Assembly: GCF_025149915.1 (NCBI RefSeq)
Contig: NZ_CP102278.1
Location: forward strand, 186,001 to 250,000
Direction of reading: 5' to 3'
Length of the DNA stretch: 64,000 bases
DNA from: Coprococcus eutactus
GTDB taxonomy: Bacteria > Bacillota > Clostridia > Lachnospirales > Lachnospiraceae
Each line of letters begins with the position of its first letter. The first letter of the stretch is position 1. Position numbers and translations under genes: made by a program. Below, piece after piece: positions 8,714-17,137 of this stretch. The notes under the pieces are model-generated. The model was not told where the DNA came from. It searched no databases and was given only the letters and a program-made list of their open reading frames with translations.

Positions 8714-8779
8714 TAGTAATTCGCCTTCCTTATATAAAATTGTTTGATATCATATAGCTTTCTTTATTTTCTCTTTGGC

Positions 8780-8808
8780 AGTATAACACATTCCATATTA
8801 AAAGAAAA
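8780..8808 (-). promoter_or_regulatory. Possible murC promoter
   Basis: On the minus strand TATACT (8780-8785) is preceded by a weak TTTTCT (8803-8808) with a 17-nt spacer, about 70 nt upstream of the murC start. Confidence 0.4.
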
Positions 8809-8825
8809 CTACCAGCATTAGTGCA

Positions 8826-8854
8826 TTGTTATTGAATGAAAATTATGTTATAAA
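8826..8854 (+). promoter_or_regulatory. Promoter of the [FeFe] hydrogenase gene
   Basis: TTGTTA (8826-8831) and TATAAA (8849-8854) are separated by 17 nt, about 120 nt before the hydrogenase start and divergent from murC. Confidence 0.5.
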
Positions 8855-8975
8855 TTAAAAGAATATGGTCATAGATGATATTTATTACTCATCTCTGGCG
8901 GCAGTGTTCAGACTGGTAAGTCGGACAAAACTGAGAGAAAATTAATATTTACAGTAACGAAATTGAGGTAAACAC

Positions 8976-10430
8976 ATGATTACAAATGACGCTACATTAT
9001 TAAAGGTAAAGCATGAGGTGCTCTATGAGGTGGCAAAGCTTGCCTATGATGGCAAATTGGACGATGAGAGGGATAATCTTCCTTATAAGATGGTTCCGGG
9101 ACCTCAGCCGTTTTTCAGATGTTGTATATATAGGGAGAGGGAGGTCATCAGACAGAGGATCAGGCTCGCAGAGGGCAAGGCACCGGGAACTGAGGATGAT
9201 GGAAATGTTGTCCAGATCATCAATTCTGCCTGTGAGGGTTGTCCCATCTCTCGTTATGTAGTAACAGATAACTGTCAGAAGTGTATGGGAAGAGCCTGTC
9301 AGCAGGCCTGTCGTTTCGGTGCGATAAGCATGGGGCGTGACAAGTCGTATATAGATCCATCAAAGTGTAAGGAGTGTGGACAGTGTGCAAAGGCATGTCC
9401 ATATAATGCCATAGCAGATCTTATGAGACCCTGTATAAAGAGTTGTCCGGTTGGTGCGATATCTGTTGCTGAAAATGGAACGGGTATAGCAGTAATTGAC
9501 AAGGATAAATGTATAGACTGTGGTTCGTGTATACACAAGTGTCCATTTGGCGCGATCGGATCAAAGTCTTATATAGTAGATATAATAAATGATATGAGAG
9601 CCGGCAAGAAGGTATTTGCTATGTTTGCACCTGCGACATACGGACAGTTTGGTGCGGATATAACAATGGCAAGCTGGAGAACCGCAATGAAAAAGATAGG
9701 CTTCTACGATGCTGTTGATGTTGGTCTTGGAGCCGACATGACAGCCATGGCGGAGGCGAAGGAGTGGCTGGAGGCCAAGGCGGAGGGCAAGAAGAAGACT
9801 ACATCATGCTGCCCAGCGTTCAAGCTGCTTGTAGAAAAGCATTTCCCGGAGCTTGCAGACCGGGTATCTGAGACGGTTTCACCTATGTGCGCGGTGTCGA
9901 GATACATCAAGGAAAATTATGAGGATGCTGTTACGGTGTTCATAGGACCTTGTATCGGCAAGAAGGCGGAGAGTGCGGCTGGTGAGAAGGAGTCCGCTGA
10001 CTATGCATTGACCTACGGAGAGATCAGAGCTATGCTGAGGGCTAAGGATGTTAAGCTGGAGCCAGAGGCAGAGGACAATGATCAGTCCACATTGTTTGGT
10101 AAGAAATTTGCAAATGCAGGCGGAGTCACAGCGGCAGTCATAGAGAGTATGAAGGAACTCGGCTGTGATGATGAGGTGAAGGTTTGCAAATGTGATGGCA
10201 TAGATGCCTGCAAGAAGGCGCTTACCCTTATGAAGTTCAACAGATTCCAGGATGATTTCATGGAAGGCATGGCATGCGAGGGGGGCTGTGTGGGTGGTCC
10301 TTCAAGACACAGGGATCCGAACATGGCAATGCGAGACAGAAAAACAGCTCTTGATAATTCTACGGATATCAACATCACAGAGAATCTTGAGAAGCAGGGC
10401 GCAGACAAGATCGATATGGTGAGAGATTAA
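8976..10430 (+). CDS. Monomeric [FeFe] hydrogenase, group-B-like
   Basis: A 484-residue cytoplasmic iron hydrogenase that would couple H2 and ferredoxin. The N-terminal half is Cys-rich, with ferredoxin-type clusters (CQKCMGRACQQAC, CKECGQCAKACP, CIKSCP, CIDCGSCIHKCP; about residues 95-185). The H-cluster domain follows, with L1 as TTSCCPAF, L2 as FIGPCIGKKAE and L3 as MACEGGCVGGP; all four Cys that hold the H-cluster and the proton-transfer Cys of TSCCP are present. The Met that usually starts L2 (MPC) is Gly here. These motif variants and the FAPATYGQFG segment fit group B rather than the well-studied group A enzymes. The start has a GAGG site 8 nt upstream. The maturase HydE is encoded 16 kb away at 26813. 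No electron-bifurcating partner subunits are adjacent. Confidence 0.9.
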   Translation: MITNDATLLKVKHEVLYEVAKLAYDGKLDDERDNLPYKMVPGPQPFFRCCIYREREVIRQRIRLAEGKAPGTEDDGNVVQIINSACEGCPISRYVVTDNCQKCMGRACQQACRFGAISMGRDKSYIDPSKCKECGQCAKACPYNAIADLMRPCIKSCPVGAISVAENGTGIAVIDKDKCIDCGSCIHKCPFGAIGSKSYIVDIINDMRAGKKVFAMFAPATYGQFGADITMASWRTAMKKIGFYDAVDVGLGADMTAMAEAKEWLEAKAEGKKKTTSCCPAFKLLVEKHFPELADRVSETVSPMCAVSRYIKENYEDAVTVFIGPCIGKKAESAAGEKESADYALTYGEIRAMLRAKDVKLEPEAEDNDQSTLFGKKFANAGGVTAAVIESMKELGCDDEVKVCKCDGIDACKKALTLMKFNRFQDDFMEGMACEGGCVGGPSRHRDPNMAMRDRKTALDNSTDINITENLEKQGADKIDMVRD

Positions 10431-10510
10431 AAAGCTCGATCATGGAGGTGTAAGCCGTTGGCAGGGACAACTTTGGGATCGGCAGATATTCATTTATAGG
10501 AGGACAAAAT

Positions 10511-10654
10511 ATGACAACTGGCATGATATTTTTTATATGTGTGCTGATATTCGTGGGTGTATCGATTCTCACAGCGATATTTGTATACAAATCACAGATG
10601 CGCAAGAGAAGAATGAATCAGAGTCAGGATCAAATTCAGGGGCATGATTCATAG
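10511..10654 (+). CDS. 47-residue single-span membrane protein
   Basis: A strong AGGAGG site precedes an ATG that opens a 47-residue reading frame ending in TAG. The product has a hydrophobic helix at about residues 4-26 followed by a basic stretch (KSQMRKRRMNQ) and a polar tail, so the helix would span the membrane with the tail in the cytoplasm. It lies 80 nt after the hydrogenase with no terminator between, and a strong terminator follows it, so the two are probably co-transcribed. I do not recognise a family. It could tether or modulate the hydrogenase, but that is only a guess from position. Confidence 0.6.
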   Translation: MTTGMIFFICVLIFVGVSILTAIFVYKSQMRKRRMNQSQDQIQGHDS

Positions 10655-10683
10655 TAGAATGTAGGATAATAAATATAAATAAT

Positions 10684-10744
10684 AAGGCGTATGCAGATGG
10701 TGCGTACCGGAATTCCGGATGCACTATCCGGCATACGCCTTTTG
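10684..10744 (+). terminator. Terminator of the hydrogenase transcript
   Basis: Arms at 10684-10694 and 10731-10742 form an 11-bp stem ending in TTTT; a second perfect palindrome (10707-10718, centred on an EcoRI-like GAATTC) sits in its loop. Confidence 0.8.
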
Positions 10745-10762
10745 TGCGTCATGCGCGTAAAT

Positions 10763-10848
10763 GGGGACGGAGGTGCCTGACCCCTTTGGGGGAAATATGC
10801 GAAAAACCGGTCAAAACAGGCGAAATGGGGACGGAGGTACCTGACCCT
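10763..10848. repeat. Two tandem copies of a short GGGGACGGAGGT repeat
   Basis: A 22-bp element (GGGGACGGAGGT, then G or A, then CCTGACCC and a last base C or T) occurs at 10763-10784 and 10827-10848, 64 bp apart. The flanking bases are also alike (a shared AAAT before each copy). A third copy lies at 28844-28865 and a related sequence at 46438-46475. The element is partly self-complementary, like REP-type palindromes. Confidence 0.7.
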
Positions 10849-10908
10849 TTTTTGCAGGCAAAATGGTGAAGGGGTATGTGAAAATAAATTAAAATATTTA
10901 TTTTTTGG

Positions 10909-10936
10909 TTGACATGATAAAGAGATATGATAATAT
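10909..10936 (+). promoter_or_regulatory. Promoter of the acyl-CoA synthetase operon
   Basis: A perfect TTGACA (10909-10914) and TAATAT (10931-10936) are 16 nt apart. Transcription would start near 10943, about 215 nt before the start codon. Confidence 0.7.
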
Positions 10937-10940
10937 ATGG

Positions 10941-11156
10941 ATGTAGTAATCGAAACTACATGTAAAGTTAATCAAAGACGTAAATTAAAGTAATGTTTAT
11001 TTTGATTACTAGATAGAATTACGAACTTAGAAGACTTTTTATACTAAGTTAATGCATAATGTGACAAGAAACGGCATGTATCGCCGGCGTTAAAAGGCGG
11101 AAAAGTCGTTTTACCATATATATCATTAGAACTTATAGTTTATGGAGGAAATAAGA
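10941..11156 (+). other. Structured ~210-nt leader before the acyl-CoA synthetase gene
   Basis: The leader contains several short stems: ATGTAGT pairs with ACTACAT (10941-10961), TAATCAAA pairs with TTTGATTA further on, and ACTTAG pairs with CTAAGT (about 11026-11052). No T-run terminator is obvious and I recognise no known riboswitch core. It may be regulatory or simply a long 5' untranslated region. Confidence 0.35.
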
Positions 11157-12833
11157 ATGTCAACAGAAATGAGACCAGAGCAGGGAATAGCAGGAAAGTT
11201 TGTGAGATCAGCCCTTGATGAGAATGGAGTTCTCAGCAAGATAGAGTTCACCAACAGCGAGAACTTTAATTTCGCATATGATGTAATGGATGCTCTGGCA
11301 GATAAGGAGCCTGATCAGACAGCGCTCATCTATGTATCAAAGGACAGAACGGTTGAGAAGAAATTCACATTCCAGGATATCAAGGATTATTCCAATAGAG
11401 CAGCAAATTATTTCAAGAGCCTGGGTATAAAGAAGGGTGACAAGGTAATGCTTGTATTAAAGAGACATTACCAGTACTGGTTCACCATGATGGCACTCCA
11501 CAAGATCGGTGCCATAGCTATACCGGCGACAAATATATTAAAGGCAACAGATTATCAGTACAGAATTGAGGCTGCAGGCGTATCAGCGGTTGTGTGCACA
11601 TCAGATGACGGAATCACAGCCTCAATAGATACATTTGCGGATGACAAGCTGACAAAGATAGTTGTAAATCATCCTGTGGAAGGATGGAACTTCTTTGATG
11701 AGGGAATCATGGAGTGCAGCACTGAGTTCCCAAGGCCTACGGGTGACGATGCTGTTGGAGGAAAGGACGACATACTTTTCGTCATGTTCACATCAGGAAC
11801 AACAGAGCATCCAAAGATGGTTGCACACAATCATCTGTACCCGCTTGGACATTATATCACAGCAAAGTACTGGCATTGCAATAAGCCTGGTGAGGTTCAC
11901 CTCACAGTTTCAGATACAGGCTGGGGTAAGGCTCTCTGGGGTAAACTATACGGACAGTGGCTGTGCGAGGCTTGCGTATTCGTATTTGACTTTGATACAT
12001 TCAGCGCAGACACGATATTTAAGCTCATTGAGAAGTACCATATCTCAACATTCTGCGCACCTCCAACACTGTACAGAATCCTTATCCGTATGGATATGAG
12101 TAAGTACAACCTCTCATCCCTCAGATACTGCACAACAGCAGGAGAGGCGCTTAACCCTGAGGTGTTTGATGTATTTAAGGAGAAGACAGGATTTACTATA
12201 TATGAAGGATTTGGTCAGACAGAGACAACACTTACCATTGGAAATCTTGAGAATACAACTCCAAGACCAGGTTCAATGGGAAAGGCAAGCCCAATGTATG
12301 ACGTGAGGATCATGAAGGCAGACGGAACATTTGCTGCACCTGGGGAGACGGGTGAGATCGTTATAAATATTGCAGACGGAGCACCGGATGGACTGTTCAT
12401 GGAATATTACAGGGATCCACAGAGAACAGCCGAGGTTATGCATGACGGCTTCTATCACACTGGTGATACAGCATACCAGGATGAGGATGGATACTTCTGG
12501 TTCGTTGGACGTGTGGACGATATCATCAAGGTTGCAGGCTACAGAGTAGGACCTTTCGAGATAGAGAATGAGATCATGAGGATCCCTTATGTCCTTGAGT
12601 GTGCAGTTACATCAGTACCTGACAGCACAAGAGGTCAGGCGATCAAGGCAACCATTGTTCTCACAGAGGGTACAGTTGGTGATGAGAACCTCAAGAAGGA
12701 ACTCAAGAGATACTTCAAGGAGAACATCGCGAGCTACAAGAGACCTAGAGTTATCGAGTTCGTTGATGAGATGCCAAAGACCATCAGCGGCAAGGTAAGA
12801 CGTGTTGAGATCAAGGAAAAAGACTGGAAGTAA
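11157..12833 (+). CDS. AMP-forming acyl-CoA synthetase (medium-chain or aryl type)
   Basis: A 558-residue adenylate-forming enzyme that activates a carboxylic acid to its CoA thioester through an acyl-AMP. The phosphate loop is MFTSGTTEHPKMV, with Glu where most members have Gly (TSGTTGxPK). Further motifs are YEGFGQTET, YHTGDTAYQDEDGYFWFVGR, DDIIKVAGYRVGPFEIE and the catalytic-lysine segment PKTISGKVRR at the C-terminus. Sequence style resembles ACSM-type medium-chain or benzoate-type ligases; the substrate is not determined. The ATG at 11157 is preferred over 11142 because the GGAGG site lies between them. The thioesterase gene follows 21 nt later, suggesting a pair that balances acyl-CoA formation and release. 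Confidence 0.87.
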   Translation: MSTEMRPEQGIAGKFVRSALDENGVLSKIEFTNSENFNFAYDVMDALADKEPDQTALIYVSKDRTVEKKFTFQDIKDYSNRAANYFKSLGIKKGDKVMLVLKRHYQYWFTMMALHKIGAIAIPATNILKATDYQYRIEAAGVSAVVCTSDDGITASIDTFADDKLTKIVVNHPVEGWNFFDEGIMECSTEFPRPTGDDAVGGKDDILFVMFTSGTTEHPKMVAHNHLYPLGHYITAKYWHCNKPGEVHLTVSDTGWGKALWGKLYGQWLCEACVFVFDFDTFSADTIFKLIEKYHISTFCAPPTLYRILIRMDMSKYNLSSLRYCTTAGEALNPEVFDVFKEKTGFTIYEGFGQTETTLTIGNLENTTPRPGSMGKASPMYDVRIMKADGTFAAPGETGEIVINIADGAPDGLFMEYYRDPQRTAEVMHDGFYHTGDTAYQDEDGYFWFVGRVDDIIKVAGYRVGPFEIENEIMRIPYVLECAVTSVPDSTRGQAIKATIVLTEGTVGDENLKKELKRYFKENIASYKRPRVIEFVDEMPKTISGKVRRVEIKEKDWK

Positions 12834-12854
12834 GTCAGAAATCAGGTGAAAAAA

Positions 12855-13313
12855 ATGATAGATATAGATATGAGTAAGATCAAGCCATACGAGAGATCAG
12901 TTTATTATTATGAGACGGACAGGATGCAGATAGTACACCACTCCAATTATATCAGATGGATAGAGGAGGCAAGGCTGGACTGGATGAAGCAGATAGGCTG
13001 GGATTATAAGTCTATAGAGGATGACGGATATATAATTCCTGTGCTCGGTGTAACTGCTGAGTATAAGAGCATGTGCCACTTTGGCGATGACGTACTGATA
13101 CATGTCAGCCTTTCGGAGTATACAGGTGTCCGGGTAGGGTTTTCATATGAGGTCGTGGACAAGAAGACAGGCGAGCTGAGAACACTTTGTACAAGCTCAC
13201 ATTGTCTGCTGGATGGCAACAACAAGCTTGTGTTCATCAGAAAGGCATATCCTGAGCATGATAAGCTGTTTAAGGAGCTGCTTGAGGATTACAAGAAACG
13301 CCAGAGTAAATAA
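12855..13313 (+). CDS. YbgC/FadM-type acyl-CoA thioesterase
   Basis: A 152-residue hotdog-fold protein of the 4-hydroxybenzoyl-CoA thioesterase-like family. The segment YYETDRMQIVHHSNYIRW (about residues 17-34) is the family's active-site signature with its conserved Asp and Asn-Tyr. It would hydrolyse an acyl-CoA in the cytoplasm. An AGGTG site lies 6 nt before ATG 12855; a GTG at 12846 is a less likely start. It is co-transcribed with the acyl-CoA synthetase, so the two probably act on the same acyl group. Confidence 0.82.
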   Translation: MIDIDMSKIKPYERSVYYYETDRMQIVHHSNYIRWIEEARLDWMKQIGWDYKSIEDDGYIIPVLGVTAEYKSMCHFGDDVLIHVSLSEYTGVRVGFSYEVVDKKTGELRTLCTSSHCLLDGNNKLVFIRKAYPEHDKLFKELLEDYKKRQSK

Positions 13314-13369
13314 ACAGAGCTGTTGTCTGGTGTAAAAATAATTTAATATTGTATTAATTGAAGGTTATT

Positions 13370-13418
13370 AATAGCTGGTAAAAAAAGGTTTATTTAAATT
13401 TTTTATCAGCTATTTTTA
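13370..13418 (+). terminator. Terminator of the acyl-CoA synthetase/thioesterase operon
   Basis: AATAGCTG (13370-13377) pairs with CAGCTATT (13407-13414), extended by an A-run pairing with a T-run, and is followed by TTTTA. Confidence 0.75.
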
Positions 13419-13450
13419 TCTATTTAGCCATGTAATTAGTTAAAACATCC

Positions 13451-13479
13451 TTTTTATATTATGGCGTAAATGCTATAAT
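13451..13479 (+). promoter_or_regulatory. Promoter of the GGDEF/EAL gene
   Basis: A perfect TATAAT (13474-13479) is preceded by a weak TTTTTA (13451-13456) at 17 nt. Transcription would start near 13486. Confidence 0.5.
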
Positions 13480-13536
13480 GGAAACGGTTGCGTGGGAATA
13501 TATGGCAGGCTGGATGCTGCTGCAAGGAGGGATCTT

Positions 13537-16500
13537 TTGAAAGAAGTATCACTTGATAAACAATACTACAAAGAACATATACAGAATATATTATATGATA
13601 ATTATATGAAGCTGGCGCTGGTCAACATTGATACTGGGGAGTATGTGAGTGTTATCAGCGTGGACAAGAATGTAGATAATTATAAAAGTACCTCTGACGT
13701 ATCTTCCTATTTTAAGGATAACAAGGGACTGGACTGCTGTCATCCTGATGAAGTCAGAGAATTTGCATATATGTGTGATATGAAGCATGTCAAAGCACTC
13801 ATAGAAGCCGGAGCCAGATCCATCGTGCGTAATTTCAGGTTCAGATTGAGACTTGGCGAGGACTATGGGTGGGTTTCCATGGATATAGAAGCTGAGAAAG
13901 AGCCGAGAGAGGACGGACAATGGGTTGTATTCGGCATGAGGGCAGTCAGCCTTGACACCCTGGTGCTGGAGGATAGTCTTAGGACACTGACAAGGGTATA
14001 CAGGCGTATATTCAGGATTGATGTGACGCACAATATTTGCGAGACATTGAGAGGCGGATATATAAGAAGCAGAGATGAGGTTAAGCATGACTGCCTTGGA
14101 GATTACATGAAAGACATGACTATGGGTGGTGAGATATTCCCTGACGATGTGGACAGGGTAAGAAAGTGCCTGTCTCCTGAGTTTCTCATAAAATATTTTG
14201 CGAATGGACATGACAGATTTACCATTAGATATAAGCGTAAGATGGATATGGTGTACAGATGGGTGATGACAGAGGTCATACCTACTGCTGACTATAGAGA
14301 TGACAATAAGGTATTCTATCTTTATACGAGGGATATACATGAGGAGTATTCTGAGAGCATAGAGAAACAGGAGCTGTTGGAATTTTACAGTTACAAGGAT
14401 GCACTTACTCATCTTGGCAATAGAAATGCATTTAACATTCTGTGTGACGCGTACGCGGACCGAAAGGATAAGCGGTCGGTAGGATTTGTATTTAACGATG
14501 TGAACAAACTGAAGTATGTGAATGATCATTATGGACATAAAGAAGGAGATCTCTATCTTCAGAGGGTATCGCAGATGCTGGCGCAGCATTTTGGCGAAAA
14601 TGCATGTTATAGGATAAGCGGCGATGAATTTGTTGTCATCATTATGGATATTACCGAGCAGTCGTTTAACTCAATGATCGCCAGATACAAAGAGGTAATT
14701 GACGAGCAGGAGGAGGCTCCGGTTGCGTTCGGCGCAGTCTGGAAGGCTGAGGCTGATTCCATAGACAAGATAATGAACGAAGCCGAAAGACTGATGTATG
14801 AGGATAAGAAGAGATTCTATTCGAAGCATCCTGAGGTTAAGAGACGCGAGAGTGTGGAGAATGAGGCGAATATAGCTGTAGGAACTACAGAGGATGGAAT
14901 TCCGCATTACAGGAATCTTGGAAAGACAGATAGGATATTTGATGCCCTTGCAGCTACAACACTCAGAAATTATATATTTATGGATGATCTCGATACGAAT
15001 GTTACAAAATGGTCTGCAAGTGCGGTGGATTACTTTGGACTTCCGGGGCAATACATATATGATACACAGAAAGTGTGGGAGAAGCTTATACATCCGGATG
15101 ACAGAGCAATATTTGAGCAGGACATCACAGAGGTATTTGCGGGGCGCAAAAAGTATCATGATGTAGAATATAGAATGAAAAACAAAAAGGGTGAATATGT
15201 GGTCTGCACCTGCAGAGGTTTCATCACCAAGAAAGAAAATGGTGATCCGGAGTTCTTTGTGGGCACTGTCATAAACCACGGTGTCATAGATGGGGTTGAT
15301 CCGGTGACTAACCTGCACAATCAGCATGAGTATACCAAGTATATATCAATACATTTGAGAAACAAGCAGACGATGAGCATTCTGGCAATAGGAATATCCA
15401 TGTTCAATAGTATCAATATGATGTATGGATATGCATATGGCAATGCTGTTCTTAAGGATTTTGCCACAAAGCTCAAAAATGTCGTCGGTGGAAAGGGACT
15501 CGTGTTCAGACTTGACGGTGCAAAATTTGCGATTTGTTCAAACGTGTATACCAAACAGGAACTCAAAGAGGTATACAGACATGTACAGAATCTTGCACTT
15601 GACAATGTAGGTCTGAATGGCACATCGATCCCGCTTAAATTGTACGGAGGTGGTCTGATATATGACCATGTAGGAGCCGATGAGGACGTGATAAAGAGCA
15701 GTGTGGAATATGCCCTGGAGAGATCCAAGGAGGATCATCATGGTGAACTTGTATTCTTCAATGAGGAGATCAAGGACAATGATAGAATGAGACTGCAGCT
15801 GTACAGCACAATACACAAATGTGTGGCAAACAACATGGAAGGCTTTTTCATGTGTTACCAGCCTATAGCAAATTCCGAGACAGGGCACATAGTAGGTATG
15901 GAGGCTCTTCTCAGATGGAAACACAAGGAATTTGGTGTGGTTCCACCGGGAATATTTATACCGTGGCTTGAGATGGAGCCGTGTTTCTTTGAACTTGGCA
16001 ACTGGATAATAGAGCAGGCACTCACGGATGGTATGGAGATTCGCAGGATCAGACCTGATTTTGTGGTGAATGTCAATATATCAGCGACTCAGCTTGAGAA
16101 TCATGGATTCAGGCAGGCTGTTGTGGATATATTAAAAAAGACGAAGTTCCCTCCTGAGTATTTGTGCATAGAGCTCACAGAGAGATGTAAGAATATGGAT
16201 ATAGCATTTCTGAAAAATGAGCTGGAATATTTCAGGAAACTTGGAATAAAGATCGCCATTGATGATTTTGGAACGGGAAATGCTACCTTAAATCTACTCA
16301 CGGAATTACCGATAGATGAGCTTAAGGTCGATATGTCATTTGTCAGGGGCATACAGGAGAGCAAGCCTAATCAGGTTCTTGTACAGGCGGTTGTGTCATG
16401 TGCTCATGAACTCGGATACAAGAGCTGCATTGAAGGTGTCGAGGACAAGACGCTGTTCGATTACCTTCATAGGTATGGTTCCACGTACTATCAGGGATAT

Positions 16501-16548
16501 CATTTCTCCAGACCGGTTTGTCTGGAGGATTTTAAGAAATTGTTGTGA
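13537..16548 (+). CDS. GGDEF-PAS-GGDEF-EAL cyclic-di-GMP protein
   Basis: A protein of about 1003 residues, probably cytoplasmic. The N-terminal third looks PAS-like. The first GGDEF domain (about 285-450) carries SGDEF in place of GGDEF and keeps the DVNxLKxVND segment. A PAS-like domain follows (about 465-590), then a degenerate second GGDEF domain (LDGAKF at the signature; about 590-740), then a C-terminal EAL domain (about 745-1000). The EAL domain retains MEALLRW, NVNISA, ELTER, IDDFGTG, the Lys of LKVD and EGVE, so phosphodiesterase activity is likely; cyclase activity is uncertain. The TTG at 13537 is preferred: a strong AAGGAGGG site lies 5 nt upstream, whereas GTG at 13492 would be only about 6 nt from the predicted transcription start. 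No membrane segments are visible. Confidence 0.85.
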   Translation: MKEVSLDKQYYKEHIQNILYDNYMKLALVNIDTGEYVSVISVDKNVDNYKSTSDVSSYFKDNKGLDCCHPDEVREFAYMCDMKHVKALIEAGARSIVRNFRFRLRLGEDYGWVSMDIEAEKEPREDGQWVVFGMRAVSLDTLVLEDSLRTLTRVYRRIFRIDVTHNICETLRGGYIRSRDEVKHDCLGDYMKDMTMGGEIFPDDVDRVRKCLSPEFLIKYFANGHDRFTIRYKRKMDMVYRWVMTEVIPTADYRDDNKVFYLYTRDIHEEYSESIEKQELLEFYSYKDALTHLGNRNAFNILCDAYADRKDKRSVGFVFNDVNKLKYVNDHYGHKEGDLYLQRVSQMLAQHFGENACYRISGDEFVVIIMDITEQSFNSMIARYKEVIDEQEEAPVAFGAVWKAEADSIDKIMNEAERLMYEDKKRFYSKHPEVKRRESVENEANIAVGTTEDGIPHYRNLGKTDRIFDALAATTLRNYIFMDDLDTNVTKWSASAVDYFGLPGQYIYDTQKVWEKLIHPDDRAIFEQDITEVFAGRKKYHDVEYRMKNKKGEYVVCTCRGFITKKENGDPEFFVGTVINHGVIDGVDPVTNLHNQHEYTKYISIHLRNKQTMSILAIGISMFNSINMMYGYAYGNAVLKDFATKLKNVVGGKGLVFRLDGAKFAICSNVYTKQELKEVYRHVQNLALDNVGLNGTSIPLKLYGGGLIYDHVGADEDVIKSSVEYALERSKEDHHGELVFFNEEIKDNDRMRLQLYSTIHKCVANNMEGFFMCYQPIANSETGHIVGMEALLRWKHKEFGVVPPGIFIPWLEMEPCFFELGNWIIEQALTDGMEIRRIRPDFVVNVNISATQLENHGFRQAVVDILKKTKFPPEYLCIELTERCKNMDIAFLKNELEYFRKLGIKIAIDDFGTGNATLNLLTELPIDELKVDMSFVRGIQESKPNQVLVQAVVSCAHELGYKSCIEGVEDKTLFDYLHRYGSTYYQGYHFSRPVCLEDFKKLL

Positions 16549-16565
16549 GGATGGACGACGGACGA

Positions 16566-16815
16566 AGGCTGGCCCATTAGTGAGGGGGTACTGTGGTATC
16601 TTCAATCACGCTTGACTACTGTCGCTTCGATTTACTTCCATATGCACTCGGTTCCAGCAGCGATAAGGGCGTTGCTGCTTACACCTCGGCAGGAAGTATC
16701 GAAGCTCGGTAGTCCGCGCTACCGATTGCAGATATCACAGTACCCCTCACCTACATGGGTCGGCCTTCTGACTTTGTAGGTGGGGGCATTGGACTGTGTG
16801 GCCGGCTTTTTGTTT
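16566..16815 (+). ncRNA. Candidate 6S-like structured RNA
   Basis: About 200 nt fold back almost end to end. The outer helix (16566-16606 with 16724-16766) pairs over more than 30 bp with few mismatches. A central bubble (about 16607-16621 against 16706-16724) has on its 3' side a perfect small hairpin CGGTAG/CTACCG (16707-16712, 16719-16724). An apical helix (16622-16639 with 16692-16706) closes a loop containing another hairpin (CAGCA with TGCTG). A long rod with a central bubble and a 3'-side hairpin is the shape of 6S RNA. The element ends in GGCCGGC followed by TTTTTGTTTT (16800-16816), and that GGCCGGC can also pair with 16759-16765, giving a terminator that competes with the closing stem. 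No promoter is obvious in the 17 nt after the EAL gene. A miniature inverted-repeat element is the alternative. Confidence 0.4.
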
Positions 16816-16859
16816 TGCTTATTTATGAGAAATAAATTGTCTTATATGTTTACATAAGG

Positions 16860-16888
16860 TTGACACTGAGCGCTGGCGTTGTTAATAT
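16860..16888 (+). promoter_or_regulatory. Promoter of the corrinoid capture/transport operon
   Basis: A perfect TTGACA (16860-16865) and TAATAT (16883-16888) are separated by exactly 17 nt. Transcription would start near 16895, at the 5' edge of the cobalamin aptamer. Confidence 0.8.
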
Positions 16889-16894
16889 TGCTTT

Positions 16895-17040
16895 GGTGTG
16901 ACATTGGATCACGCCAGATATATAGTCCCGGAGATGTTCCGGCGTAAAAAGAAGGGAAGTGCGGTGAGAATCCGTCGCAACAGCCATTACTGTATGCAGG
17001 GGAGTGTCCCCTGTCGAGTCAGATCGCTTGCTATATATCT
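16895..17040 (+). promoter_or_regulatory. Cobalamin riboswitch aptamer
   Basis: Closing stem arms AGATATATAG (16916-16925) and CTATATATCT (17031-17040) are perfect. Between them lie the conserved core GGGAAGTGCGGTGAGAATCC (16954-16973), then GCAACAGCC with ACTGT (the B12 box region, 16977-16993), a GGGGAGTGTCCCC hairpin and a GAGTCAGATC segment. This arrangement is characteristic of the adenosylcobalamin-type riboswitch. It shows that the operon below is controlled by intracellular cobalamin and would be switched off when cobalamin is plentiful. Confidence 0.93.
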
Positions 17041-17137
17041 AATTCTTCGATAGAAGGGTATTTTGAAGCTTGTGATCTGAAATACGGCGAGACGTGTCAG
17101 AACGTACAGAGCGGTGCAGGGTAGAAAGATTCAATAT

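Noticed and set aside
13492..13536. GTG start 45 nt further upstream for the GGDEF/EAL protein
   Set aside because: It lacks a ribosome binding site and would lie about 6 nt after the predicted transcription start, while TTG 13537 has a strong AAGGAGGG site.
13591..14589. 332-codon open frame on the minus strand inside the GGDEF/EAL gene
   Set aside because: The sense strand encodes clear c-di-GMP domains; the antisense product is low in recognisable features.
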